Shown: piece by piece, positions 8,901-17,489 of the stretch
Position numbering within the stretch: the first letter of the stretch is position 1
Layout: each line of letters starts with the position of its first letter
NCBI GenBank assembly: GCA_025934025.1
Contig: JAICYU010000008.1
Coordinates: forward strand, 1 to 39,473
Direction: 5' to 3'
Source of the DNA: Terriglobales bacterium
GTDB lineage: Bacteria; Acidobacteriota; Terriglobia; Terriglobales; Acidobacteriaceae
DNA length: 39,473 bases
The notes under the pieces: generated by a model
What the model saw: only the letters and a program-made list of their open reading frames with translations
What the model was told of the DNA's origin: nothing
The model's database searches: none
Translations under genes and position numbers: made by a program

Positions 8901-8958
8901 TAACATTCCGGGCGTGAAATCCACTCAACTGTTCATCACACTCGGCCAGGCATTTTGA
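5950..8958 (+). CDS. Omp85-family outer membrane assembly protein (TamA/TamL/BamA-like) with lipoprotein signal and multiple POTRA domains
   Basis: SPII-like N-terminus MTVSWYRITTLFCVLSVLPFLAGC; about seven POTRA-like repeats; C-terminal barrel with GGGSTLRGFPLNG (RGF motif) and terminal Phe (LFITLGQAF). Confidence 0.92.
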   Translation: MTVSWYRITTLFCVLSVLPFLAGCSLFSGGSGAGTKAQPSPTPNPEAAEQGSISYEGQRVASVEIAGKPDANLRELKPLITQPINNPYSQEKVDATISALKKAGASDDIDVNITPEANGLGLQFVLQPAYYFGIFQFPKAVNHFSYTRLLQASNYPRQEPYSPGRVQEAESNLLDFFHQTGYFRATIEPELQTDARNRIVNVTFDIKLRKRAKFGTILITGIPKSQTQRLADSLTGFRARLKGAYLKPGKTYSLKRLQNAITYLQGQLGKQHYLEGSVRMVSAKYDPATNRADVTLHVVQGPKVEIKIAGAHVWGRTQKKLIPMYQENTVDSDLVHEGAQDLTSYFQSKGFFDVKVDSKITQQPNGINILYQVTKGKRGKVAELEYHGNDHFSDKQLESHVALSEAKWWLPFFSHGKFSDQLVQKSAKNLEGLYQSAGYSQVSVTPQVKNQNGKLTVVFEVDEGQRDIVESLQLEGNKSFSEEELAPKGLNLEPGKPYSQDLLNRDRDRIVATYLDHGFLTMAFRARVNQPKNDPHQIQVIYSIDEGPQVYTTSLAQLGAPDTRPEIVARNANIKVGKPLSETTLLQGESNLYTLGIFDWTSVDTRAPITDQSEADVLVKMHEAKKNTITYGVGFEVTNRGGSIPSGTVALPGLPPVGLPENFKTSQQTFWGPRGSIQYRRNNFRGRAEAVTIGGFAGRLDQRADASWVNPNFWNGGWASTVTLSGERNSENPIFTSQLSTGGIQFQHYLDSKKTKSVYVRYNLSHTKLSNLLVPQLVLPQDQNVRLSTISGSYSRDTRDNVLDAHKGIYQSFEIGLNPSALGSNTNFARFLGQVAYYKPVFGNGTVWANSIRLGLEQAFAGAHIPLSESFFSGGGSTLRGFPLNGAGPQRLVPVCGNPADPSTCAQISVPVGGPQLLILNSELRFPLGLMKNLGGAAFYDGGNIFSKVGLGSFTSDYTNSVGLGLRYSTPVGPVRIDIGHLVNNIPGVKSTQLFITLGQAF

Positions 8959-8971
8959 ATCGGGGACAAAC

Positions 8972-11900
8972 GTGAATTGGAGAAAAATCATCCTTTGGGG
9001 TGCGGTGGCGGTTGTGGTGCTGGTGGTGCTTGCCGTGGGAACGGTCTTTCTGTTGTTGAAGAACAGCTCTGGTTTTCGGCACTATTTACTCGCAAAAGTT
9101 GAAACTAGCCTGGACGAATCCACCGGCGCGCGCTTCGCGATTAGCGATTTCGTCATGCATCTCTCGCCTTTGTCCCTGGATCTGTACTCCATTGTTGTTC
9201 ACGGTACTGAGCCGGCCGGAGCACCGCCGCTGATGCAGGCCGATCATCTTGGGATCGGAATCACGATTGATTCTCTTCTTCAGCGCAAATGGCATTTCCG
9301 TGACATCGTGCTCGACCATCCTGTGGGGTACCTGCTGGTGGATCAGGCAGGGGAGAGCAATCTGCCCAGGCCGCAGAAGCAATCGAGCGGAAGCAAGACG
9401 AATGCCTTCGATCTGGGCATCCGGCATCTGCTACTCGATCGCGGAGAGATCTATTACAACAATCAGAAATCACCGCTGGAAGCTGATCTTCACGATTTGA
9501 AGATCACCGGAGGATTCAATCCCACGCAGACGCGCTACCAAGGCCACATCAGCTACGACAATGGTCATCTGCGCTACGGAAAATATGCGCCGGTCATGCA
9601 CAGCCTGGACTCAAGCTTCAGCGCAACTCCCCAGCAATTTGCTCTGGAACGAGCGCAGCTCTCAACGGAACAAGCGCACATCACTCTGAATGCCACCATC
9701 GAGGACTACAGCGGCGCAACTAGCAGTCCCAAGCTGCAAGGTAACTATGACGCGTCGCTGGTCACCCAGGAGTTCGCGCAGATCATGAAGAATTCGCAAA
9801 TTCCTCTGGGCACGATTCACCTGACCGGATTCCTGCGCTATCAGAACCACCCTGGCCGGCCAGCGCTCGAAAATGCGTCCCTGTGGGGGATGGTGAGCAG
9901 CCCTGAGCTGCAGGTAAGAACAAAAAGTTTGCAGACAAGCGTGCGCGATTTTGGCGCGAAATACCGGCTGGATAACGGCAACGCCGAAATCGAAAATCTG
10001 CGGGCGCAGTTATTAGGCGGAAGCCTGGAAGGGCGCGCGACTGTTCACGATCTCACAGGTGCGGGCCAAGGTCGCCTGGAAGCGACGCTCAAGGATGTTT
10101 CCCTAACTGTTCTGCAGGGTGCGTCAAAGACAAATTCTTTGCGCCATGCGCATTTGGCCGGAACCATCAGCGCCGATGCTGAAGCTTCGTGGGCCAAGTC
10201 GCTCAAGGACCTTGTGGCTCACGCGAACGCAACCATACGAGCTTCGGTGGGCCAGAACCCGGTGACGCCGCTTGATGGAGTGATCCATGCGGATTATCTC
10301 GGCGCCAAGCAGCAGGTGGCGTTGCACCAGAGCTACATTCGCACGCCGCAGACCTCGATCAATCTCGACGGCAAGGTCAGTCAGCTCTCGCAGTTGCAGA
10401 TTCTGGTGCAGACGCGCGACCTGCACGAATTGGAGTTGCTGGCGAGGAATTTCCGATCGTCTTCCGGGCAGCCGGCGCAGGAATTGGGACTGTATGGATC
10501 AGGGTCGCTGAACGCTTCTATCAGCGGGTCACTTACAAATCCGCAAATCAAAGGGCAGTTAGCCGCCAGCAATCTGCGCGTGAAAGGAAGCGCGTGGAAA
10601 AGCTTGCGGGCTAACATCAGTGCCAATCCTTCGCAGGCGCACATTAGCAATGGCGAGCTGCTGGCGACGCGCGGCCGCTTTGATTTCAATGTTCAGGCAG
10701 GGCTGAGCCATTGGGCTTACAAACCTTCAAACCCCATCAACGTGAGCCTTTCTGCGTCACAGCTCTCACTGGCAGATCTCGAGCGGCTGGCCAACAAGAC
10801 ATATCCAGTTACTGGAACGCTTTCGCTCAACGTCGCTGTGCATGGCTCGCAGCTTAACCCTATGGGGCAGGGCAATCTAACGGTTGCCAATGCCCGACTG
10901 GGAAACGAGCCGATACAGAACATCACTGTGAAATTTCAGGGAAACGGCAATGCCGTCAACGCCAATCTGTTAGTGCAGTTGCCTGCTGGACAAGCCAAAG
11001 CCTTACTGATGTATCTGCCCCGGACCGAGGGCTATCAGCTTCAGCTTACCGCTGACAACATCCGTCTGGAAAAATTGCAAACTGTGAAAGCAAAGAATCT
11101 TCAAATTGCGGGAACGCTAAGTCTGGATGCAAATGGGCGTGGCACTTTTAAAGATCCCGAACTGACCGCCAGCTTGAGCATCCCGCAGTTGCAGGTCCGG
11201 CAGCAGACGATTCAAGGAATCAATTTCAATACGACGGTGCGCAATCACGCTGCCAATTTCACGCTGAATTCCGCGGTCGCCCAGACTTATATCAAAGGAC
11301 AGGGAACTGTGGGGCTCAATGCTCCGCACATGGCCGACGTCCATCTTGACACCGGACGCATTCAGTTTGAGCCTCTTCTCGCGCTTTATGCGCCGGCGTC
11401 GGCGCAAGACGTGAGCGGCCAGACCGAGCTGCACATGAGCATTCGCGGACCTCTGGCCGACGAGAAACGTGTGGAGGCGCACCTTGAGATTCCGGTTCTG
11501 AATGCGCAATACAAGCAGCTTCAGCTAGGCGCGGTGAAGCCGATTCGTCTGGACTACCAGAACGGCACCGCCGTGCTTCAGCCGACAACAATTCGTGGAA
11601 CTGATACCGACGTCAACTTGCAGGCCAGCGTTCCCGTGACCAGCCCCAAGGCTGCGTCGTTCCTGGTGCAGGGCACCGTGGATTTGCAGATCGCGCAACT
11701 GGTGCGCCCCGATCTGCAAAGCACCGGACAGCTCCAGTTCGATATTGACTCCCGCCGTTATGCCGCCGGTTCCAACCTGAACGGGCAGATGCGAATCGTA
11801 AATGCAAACCTGCACACGGCCAGTGCGCCGATCGGATTGGACAATGCTAACGGCGTAATCACCGTAACCAGCAGCCGCTTGGAAATCAGCAGCTTTCAGG

Positions 11901-12913
11901 GAAAAGTTGGCGGAGGGACGATCACCGCGCGCGGAGGCATGGCGTACCGGCCTAAACCGCAGTTTGATCTCGCGCTGGCAGGGACGAATGTTCGCTTGCG
12001 ATATCCCGAAGGTTTGCGTTCTGAGTTGGGAATGAATCTGGCGTTGACGGGCAACATGCAGTCTTCCTTGCTGAACGGGCAGGTCCAAATCGAGCGAGTT
12101 TCGTTCACTCCTGACTTTGATTTAACCAGCTTCATCGGCCAGTTTGGGGCGGGTGAGTCGGCGCCTGCACCATCCGCCGGCTTTATGCAAAACCTGAAAC
12201 TTAATGTTGCGGTGCAGTCCACTTCGCAGATGAATCTGGTGAGTAATCAAGTGAGCATCCACGGAACGGCCAACGTACGCGTAGCAGGAACTGCGGCAGA
12301 TCCTGTGATCCTGGGACGAGCTACGTTGACCGGCGGAGATTTGTTTTTCGGCGGGAACCGCTACGTGGTACAGCAGGGAACGATTGACTTCCTGAATCCG
12401 GTGCGCACCGAGCCAGTGGTCAACCTTCAAGTCCAGACCACGATTGATCAATACAACATCGCGATGAATGTGGAAGGTCCCGTAGAGAGGCTGCACACGA
12501 CTTATACTTCCGACCCGGCACTTCCACCTGTGGACATCATCAATCTGATTGCATTCGGCAAGACCACAGAAAACCCAAGCACGACGCAGCCGGGACAATT
12601 AGGCGCGCAATCGCTGTTGGCGCAAGGACTGAGCAGCGCTGTGAGTAGCCGCGTGCAGAAGTTCGCTGGGCTCTCGCATTTTTCTATTGATCCACAGTTG
12701 GGAGCCACGAACAACCAGAATCCCGGGGCGCGGGTGGCCATCCAGCAGCGCGTCACCAGCAATCTCTATGTGACGTTTGCTACGGATGTTACGTCCACGC
12801 AGCGGCAGGCAATCCAAGTCGAATACCAGTTGAACCCGCGATGGTCATTGACCGGAGTGCGCGACCAGAACGGCGGTTTCGGCGGGGATGTGCGATATAA
12901 GAAAAGCTTCTAG
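8972..12913 (+). CDS. tamB: Translocation and assembly module TamB-like protein (AsmA-like/DUF490 C-terminus)
   Basis: N-terminal TM anchor, long beta-repeat AsmA/TamB-type body, C-terminus ...DPALPPVDIINLIAFGKTTE...QYQLNPRWSLTGVRDQNGGFGGDVRYKKSF; starts 13 bp after the Omp85 gene. Confidence 0.93.
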   Translation: MNWRKIILWGAVAVVVLVVLAVGTVFLLLKNSSGFRHYLLAKVETSLDESTGARFAISDFVMHLSPLSLDLYSIVVHGTEPAGAPPLMQADHLGIGITIDSLLQRKWHFRDIVLDHPVGYLLVDQAGESNLPRPQKQSSGSKTNAFDLGIRHLLLDRGEIYYNNQKSPLEADLHDLKITGGFNPTQTRYQGHISYDNGHLRYGKYAPVMHSLDSSFSATPQQFALERAQLSTEQAHITLNATIEDYSGATSSPKLQGNYDASLVTQEFAQIMKNSQIPLGTIHLTGFLRYQNHPGRPALENASLWGMVSSPELQVRTKSLQTSVRDFGAKYRLDNGNAEIENLRAQLLGGSLEGRATVHDLTGAGQGRLEATLKDVSLTVLQGASKTNSLRHAHLAGTISADAEASWAKSLKDLVAHANATIRASVGQNPVTPLDGVIHADYLGAKQQVALHQSYIRTPQTSINLDGKVSQLSQLQILVQTRDLHELELLARNFRSSSGQPAQELGLYGSGSLNASISGSLTNPQIKGQLAASNLRVKGSAWKSLRANISANPSQAHISNGELLATRGRFDFNVQAGLSHWAYKPSNPINVSLSASQLSLADLERLANKTYPVTGTLSLNVAVHGSQLNPMGQGNLTVANARLGNEPIQNITVKFQGNGNAVNANLLVQLPAGQAKALLMYLPRTEGYQLQLTADNIRLEKLQTVKAKNLQIAGTLSLDANGRGTFKDPELTASLSIPQLQVRQQTIQGINFNTTVRNHAANFTLNSAVAQTYIKGQGTVGLNAPHMADVHLDTGRIQFEPLLALYAPASAQDVSGQTELHMSIRGPLADEKRVEAHLEIPVLNAQYKQLQLGAVKPIRLDYQNGTAVLQPTTIRGTDTDVNLQASVPVTSPKAASFLVQGTVDLQIAQLVRPDLQSTGQLQFDIDSRRYAAGSNLNGQMRIVNANLHTASAPIGLDNANGVITVTSSRLEISSFQGKVGGGTITARGGMAYRPKPQFDLALAGTNVRLRYPEGLRSELGMNLALTGNMQSSLLNGQVQIERVSFTPDFDLTSFIGQFGAGESAPAPSAGFMQNLKLNVAVQSTSQMNLVSNQVSIHGTANVRVAGTAADPVILGRATLTGGDLFFGGNRYVVQQGTIDFLNPVRTEPVVNLQVQTTIDQYNIAMNVEGPVERLHTTYTSDPALPPVDIINLIAFGKTTENPSTTQPGQLGAQSLLAQGLSSAVSSRVQKFAGLSHFSIDPQLGATNNQNPGARVAIQQRVTSNLYVTFATDVTSTQRQAIQVEYQLNPRWSLTGVRDQNGGFGGDVRYKKSF

Positions 12914-12960
12914 ACCTGGCGGCGTTGCACGCAAGCACCCTGCGTGAGACGATTCCAGCA

Positions 12961-14397
12961 ATGTCCCAGACAGAAGCACCCAACCTTATCCTGCAGACCG
13001 ACAGTTATAAATTTACCCACTGGAAGCAGTATCCACCGGGAACGGAACATGTTTATAGCTATCTGGAGTCACGCGGCGGGATGTTTGGCCAGACGGTTTT
13101 CTTCGGGCTCCAATACTATCTGCTGCGCTATCTTCGCGGCAGCGTTGTAACGGAGGACAACATGGTCGAGGCAGAGCGCTTTGTGGAGCAGCACCTTGGC
13201 CCCGGGATGTTCAATGCGGAAGGATGGATGCACATTGTCCGCCAGCACGGCGGGCGGTTGCCGGTGGTGATTAATGCGGTGGATGAAGGCAGCATTGTTG
13301 ATGTTCATAACGTCTTAATGACCATCGAAAACACTGATCCGAAGTGCTACTGGTTGACGAACTATCTCGAGACCCTGCTGCTGAAGGTCTGGTATCCGAT
13401 TACCGTTGCGACTCTCTCCCGTGCCATTCGGCAGGTGATTCTGACGGCACTGGAGCGCTCCGGTGATCCTTCTTTGATTGACTTCAAGCTGCATGATTTT
13501 GGCTATCGCGGCGTTTCGAGCGAAGAGACTGCCGGCATCGGTGGGGCGGCGCACCTGATCAACTTCAAGGGAACAGACACAGTCGCCGGAATTCGCGTGC
13601 TGCAGAACTACTACAAATCGGCGGAGATGGAAGGCTTCAGCGTGCCAGCGGCCGAGCACTCAACCATTACATCCTGGGGGCGCGAGAACGAAGCGCTGGC
13701 CTATGAGAACATGCTTCGGCAGTTTCCCGCGGGAATTGTCGCAGTGGTGAGCGATTCTTACGACGTTTACGACGCCTGTGCGAAGATCTGGGGCGAAGCT
13801 CTGCGGGACAAAGTCCTTGAGCGCGAGGGAACCCTGGTAGTGAGACCGGATTCCGGCAACCCACGGGAAACGGTGCTGAAGGTCCTGGAGATCCTGGGCG
13901 AGAAGTTTGGCTACGAGACAAACAAGAAAGGCTATCGCGTGCTGAATCCAAAGGTGCGAGTGATTCAGGGCGATGCGGTGAACTACTGGACCATCCAGGA
14001 CATGCTGACGGCCATGAACCGCGCGGGATGGTCGGCGGACAACATCAGTTTCGGCATGGGAGGAGCGCTGCTGCAACAGTTGAATCGCGACACCCAGCGG
14101 TTCGCGTTCAAGACGTCGAGCGTTGTGGTCAACGGCGAGGAGCGCGACGTTTTCAAAGATCCGATTGAAGGCCATGAGAAGCTTTCCAAGCGCGGTCGGC
14201 TGGCGTTGCACTACCGTGACGGCGCATGGTCCACAGTGCGCGCATCGCGAACAGCGCAAGATGCCGAAGACCGTTTGAAACCGGTGTTCCGGGATGGCGA
14301 GATGCTGGTGACGCACCGCTTGCCCGATGTGCGGAAAAGAGCAAACCGTTTTTCTGACGCGATCCGATTTGCAGCGCAGCGGTGGAGTGAGACGTAG
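12961..14397 (+). CDS. Nicotinamide phosphoribosyltransferase (NAMPT/NadV type)
   Basis: LQTDSYKFTHWKQYPPGTEHVYSYLESRGG, HDFGYRGVSSEETAGIGGAAHLINFKGTDTVAGI, VPAAEHSTITSWG, VVRPDSGNPRETVLKVLEILGEKFG match the NAMPT family very closely. Start set to ATG 12961. Confidence 0.95.
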   Translation: MSQTEAPNLILQTDSYKFTHWKQYPPGTEHVYSYLESRGGMFGQTVFFGLQYYLLRYLRGSVVTEDNMVEAERFVEQHLGPGMFNAEGWMHIVRQHGGRLPVVINAVDEGSIVDVHNVLMTIENTDPKCYWLTNYLETLLLKVWYPITVATLSRAIRQVILTALERSGDPSLIDFKLHDFGYRGVSSEETAGIGGAAHLINFKGTDTVAGIRVLQNYYKSAEMEGFSVPAAEHSTITSWGRENEALAYENMLRQFPAGIVAVVSDSYDVYDACAKIWGEALRDKVLEREGTLVVRPDSGNPRETVLKVLEILGEKFGYETNKKGYRVLNPKVRVIQGDAVNYWTIQDMLTAMNRAGWSADNISFGMGGALLQQLNRDTQRFAFKTSSVVVNGEERDVFKDPIEGHEKLSKRGRLALHYRDGAWSTVRASRTAQDAEDRLKPVFRDGEMLVTHRLPDVRKRANRFSDAIRFAAQRWSET

Positions 14398-14561
14398 TCC
14401 TACTGAGGTGGAGAAAGGTTCGTGGATCTGTGTGGGTCACGACGGGGAATCGATCGCCTGCCAGGCGGATTTTGGATGGAAGGGCGTTCACCTTCGACTC
14501 TTGTGCCGCTTATCTAGCAGCAACTTCCGCTAACTTTGCGGGTTCCTGTGTGTGACAATCA

Positions 14562-14579
14562 GCAACTCTCGAAAGTTGC
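14562..14579. repeat. Short perfect inverted repeat upstream of the 14611 gene
   Basis: GCAACT-CTCGAA-AGTTGC. Confidence 0.4.
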
Positions 14580-14610
14580 GATTCGAAGCGGAACGGAGGA
14601 GACAAACACA

Positions 14611-15009
14611 ATGTTGAAGAAGGGAGTTTTTGCTGTGGTTGCGGTGGCGTTGTTGACCTTTGCCGCGCCGGCAGCCCATGCCGAACGGTGGAACTATCTG
14701 GGTCAGGCGCACGTGGACGGCGTGCGGGACCATGACAATATTGAAATCGGCCGGGCCGCGGGGCGCTACCGCGCGCTGCAGATTCGCGTGGTCAACGCGC
14801 CCATTGATTTTGATCGGGTGGTGGTGCATTACGGCAACGGACAGTTTGAGGTGCTGAGTGTGCGGCAAAAAATCTGCGCGGGCGCCAGCACCCGGGCCAT
14901 CGCTCTGGCCGGCGATTCGCGTGGTTACAAGCATGGAACTCTGGTACGGCAAGGCCCGTCTTCGTTCGGGAAGGCCGCAGGTGAACGTTTTCGGGTTGCG
15001 GTAAAGTAA
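14611..15009 (+). CDS. Secreted hypothetical protein
   Basis: MLKKGVFAVVAVALLTFAAPAAHAERWNYLGQAHVDGVRDHDNIEIGRAAGRYRALQIRVVNAPIDFDRVVVHYGNGQFEVL...; RBS GGAGGAGA upstream of ATG 14611. Followed by a terminator. Confidence 0.8.
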   Translation: MLKKGVFAVVAVALLTFAAPAAHAERWNYLGQAHVDGVRDHDNIEIGRAAGRYRALQIRVVNAPIDFDRVVVHYGNGQFEVLSVRQKICAGASTRAIALAGDSRGYKHGTLVRQGPSSFGKAAGERFRVAVK

Positions 15010-15026
15010 ATCAAAAGGCTGCGATG

Positions 15027-15047
15027 GGCGCGGACCTCCGCGCCTTT
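15027..15047 (+). terminator. Rho-independent terminator-like hairpin
   Basis: GGCGCGG-ACCT-CCGCGCC then TTTCCGGTTTT, 18 bp after the stop at 15009. Confidence 0.65.
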
Positions 15048-15170
15048 CCGGTTTTGCTTACGATTTTGCCGAAGTGCTCAAAAAATGGAAGATAATCCGG
15101 GGCGAATAATTTCTCGATCCTGCTGTCGTTTTTTCCTTCTGCTACACGTCGTACTGGCGAGGAGAACAGT

Positions 15171-15740
15171 ATGCCAACTCTGGTTGCAACCGATCTCGAC
15201 GAAGCCCGCAAATATTACGCCGTAACCCGCAAACGCATTTTGGAAGTCACAGCCAGTCTGAATGATGAGCAATTCAGATTTAAACCTGAAGCCGGTCGCT
15301 GGTCCATTGCAGAAATCCTGGAGCACATGGTGATCGTTCACGGAGTGATTTTTAGCCGTTTTCTGGAGCAACTTGAGCAAGGGCCCGCTCCGGCCCCGGA
15401 TCGTGATCCCCTCGTGGTGGATGCGCTGGTTGTGGAAAAGATTCCAGACCGCTCCATCAAAGTCAAAGCTCCCGATGTCATTGAGCCAACGGGTAAGATT
15501 GGGCCCGCTGATTCCCTGACCGCAATTTTCAGCAGCCACGAACGTCTTGAGCGCTTTCTTGAATCCACCCCCGGCCTACGCGAACACCTTCTGGACGCAC
15601 CTCCGTTGCGGATCATGACCGAAGGCGCCTATAACACAATGGACGGCTATCAGTGGGCTTTGGCCGCCGTCGCGCATGATGAACGCCACGTCCGGCAGAT
15701 ACTCGAACTGAAGGAGCACCCAGGCTGGCCAGCCTTCTAG
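15171..15740 (+). CDS. DinB-family protein
   Basis: RKRILEVTASLNDEQFRFKPEAGRWSIAEILEHMVIVHG...VAHDERHVRQILEL: the DinB helical bundle His pattern. Confidence 0.85.
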   Translation: MPTLVATDLDEARKYYAVTRKRILEVTASLNDEQFRFKPEAGRWSIAEILEHMVIVHGVIFSRFLEQLEQGPAPAPDRDPLVVDALVVEKIPDRSIKVKAPDVIEPTGKIGPADSLTAIFSSHERLERFLESTPGLREHLLDAPPLRIMTEGAYNTMDGYQWALAAVAHDERHVRQILELKEHPGWPAF

Positions 15741-15893
15741 AGTTGCAACAAACGGGGATTTTCGAGGCCGTACAGAAAACGAGGTGCTGGAAAAGAATGC
15801 AAGAGATCCGGCGCCGATTCGCAGTTTGGATTCTTTGGCAATTTAGGTTCTGGCAGTGTCCTTTTTGAATCCAACTAAATCAGAGCAGCCGCA

Positions 15894-17324
15894 GTGACAC
15901 GCCTTGAAATTCCCCAATCCGATGCCATCGTGGTTGGTTCCGGCCCGAACGGGCTTGCGGCGGCGATCCGGCTTGCCCAGGCTGGACGAAAAGTAAGTGT
16001 GCTTGAAGCGGCTGACACTCCGGGAGGAGGCGCACGCTCGGCTGAGCTTACAATTCCTGGTTTTGTCCATGACGTCTGCGCCTCAGTGTTTCCAATGGCA
16101 GTGTGCTCACCCTACCTCAGTACGCTGCCCCTTCAAGAATATGGATTGGAATGGATATTTCCAGAGATACCGCTCGCACATCCATTCGACGACGATAGCG
16201 CCGCAGTTATGTTTCATTCGGTCCGCGAAACCGCGAATGGACTCGGAGCGGACGGCCCTGAATATGAGGCCCTGATCGGGCAGATGGTCCCTTCGGCAGA
16301 GGACCTATTTGCTTCGATCCTGGCGCCGCTTCAGTTGCCGAAGCATCCTTTACTTTTAGCCAGCTTTGGGCTGAAAGCGTTTCGCTCTGCCCGCACCGTG
16401 TCCCGCGCCTATTTCCGTACAGAACGTGCCCGAGCCCTGTTCGGCGGGATTGCCGGCCACGCCATGCTGCCCTTGGAAATGCTTACCAGCGCTGCTCCCG
16501 CGTTGGCGCTGGCGGTAGCCGCTCATGCCGAAGGATGGCCGTTCGCCAAATGCGGATCACAGAACCTGACGCGATCTCTGGTCTCACTGCTGCGCTCGAT
16601 GGGTGGGGACATTATCACCGGGTTTGAAGTGCAGTCGCTAAACCAACTGCCGCAGGCAGACGCGGTGCTTTTGGATGTGACTCCGCGACAGCTTCTGCGG
16701 ATCGCGGGAGACCGACTGCCGCACGGGTATCGAAGGAAGCTCGAGGGATATAAGTACGGTATGGGTGTCTTCAAGATGGATTGGGCGCTCAGCCAGCCGA
16801 TTCCGTGGCGCTCGCCGGAATGCCGGCAGGCGGGCACGCTGCACCTTGGCGGAACTTTGGATCAGATCAGCCTGTCAGAACGCGAGGCCTGGCAGGGAAG
16901 AGTGGCTGACAAGCCATTCATCATATTGGCGCAGGCCACTGTGGCCGACCCCAGCCGCGCACCGGCGGGAGGACACACAGCGTGGGGGTATTGCCATGTT
17001 CCCAACGGATTCACCGGGAGCATGGTGGAACAGATCGAAAATCAGATTGAGCGGTTTGCGCCCGGCTTTCGCGACTGCGTTCTGGCCCGCTCAGTGATGG
17101 CGCCGGAGGACTTTGAGCGTCACAACCCGAATCTGGTGGGCGGTGACATTGCAGGGGGCGCTGCGATTCCCAGCCAATTATTTTTTCGCCCCACGGCCGG
17201 CATGTACCGTGTCCCCGCTCCGGGGATTTTCCTTTGTTCTTCGTCAACGCCCCCGGGTCCGGGCGTTCACGGAATGTGTGGGTACTTCGCCGCTGAAGCC
17301 GCTTTGTCCAGTGCGCTGTCCTAA
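15894..17324 (+). CDS. NAD(P)/FAD-dependent oxidoreductase, phytoene dehydrogenase (CrtI)-like
   Basis: DAIVVGSGPNGLAAAIRLAQAGRKVSVLEAADTPGGGARSAELTIPGFVHDVCASVFP; C-terminal PAPGIFLCSSSTPPGPGVHGMCGYFAA. Confidence 0.9.
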   Translation: MTRLEIPQSDAIVVGSGPNGLAAAIRLAQAGRKVSVLEAADTPGGGARSAELTIPGFVHDVCASVFPMAVCSPYLSTLPLQEYGLEWIFPEIPLAHPFDDDSAAVMFHSVRETANGLGADGPEYEALIGQMVPSAEDLFASILAPLQLPKHPLLLASFGLKAFRSARTVSRAYFRTERARALFGGIAGHAMLPLEMLTSAAPALALAVAAHAEGWPFAKCGSQNLTRSLVSLLRSMGGDIITGFEVQSLNQLPQADAVLLDVTPRQLLRIAGDRLPHGYRRKLEGYKYGMGVFKMDWALSQPIPWRSPECRQAGTLHLGGTLDQISLSEREAWQGRVADKPFIILAQATVADPSRAPAGGHTAWGYCHVPNGFTGSMVEQIENQIERFAPGFRDCVLARSVMAPEDFERHNPNLVGGDIAGGAAIPSQLFFRPTAGMYRVPAPGIFLCSSSTPPGPGVHGMCGYFAAEAALSSALS

Positions 17325-17489
17325 GGCGCTACACCTATATCAGAAAGGGATAAGAGCAGCACTGAACTTTTAGGAAACTTTTTTGTTCCGGACTGCTGCT
17401 CCACGATGTCTAAGAGAGTACAAAGTAAGCTGGCCGGTACGAAAGCAGAATAATGACGAAGCGCACGCGAGCGCTATCCAGGAGCAGGA

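Noticed and set aside
13660-14316. 218-aa minus-strand ORF inside the NAMPT gene
   Set aside because: Antisense shadow ORF in a high-GC coding region with no recognisable motifs.
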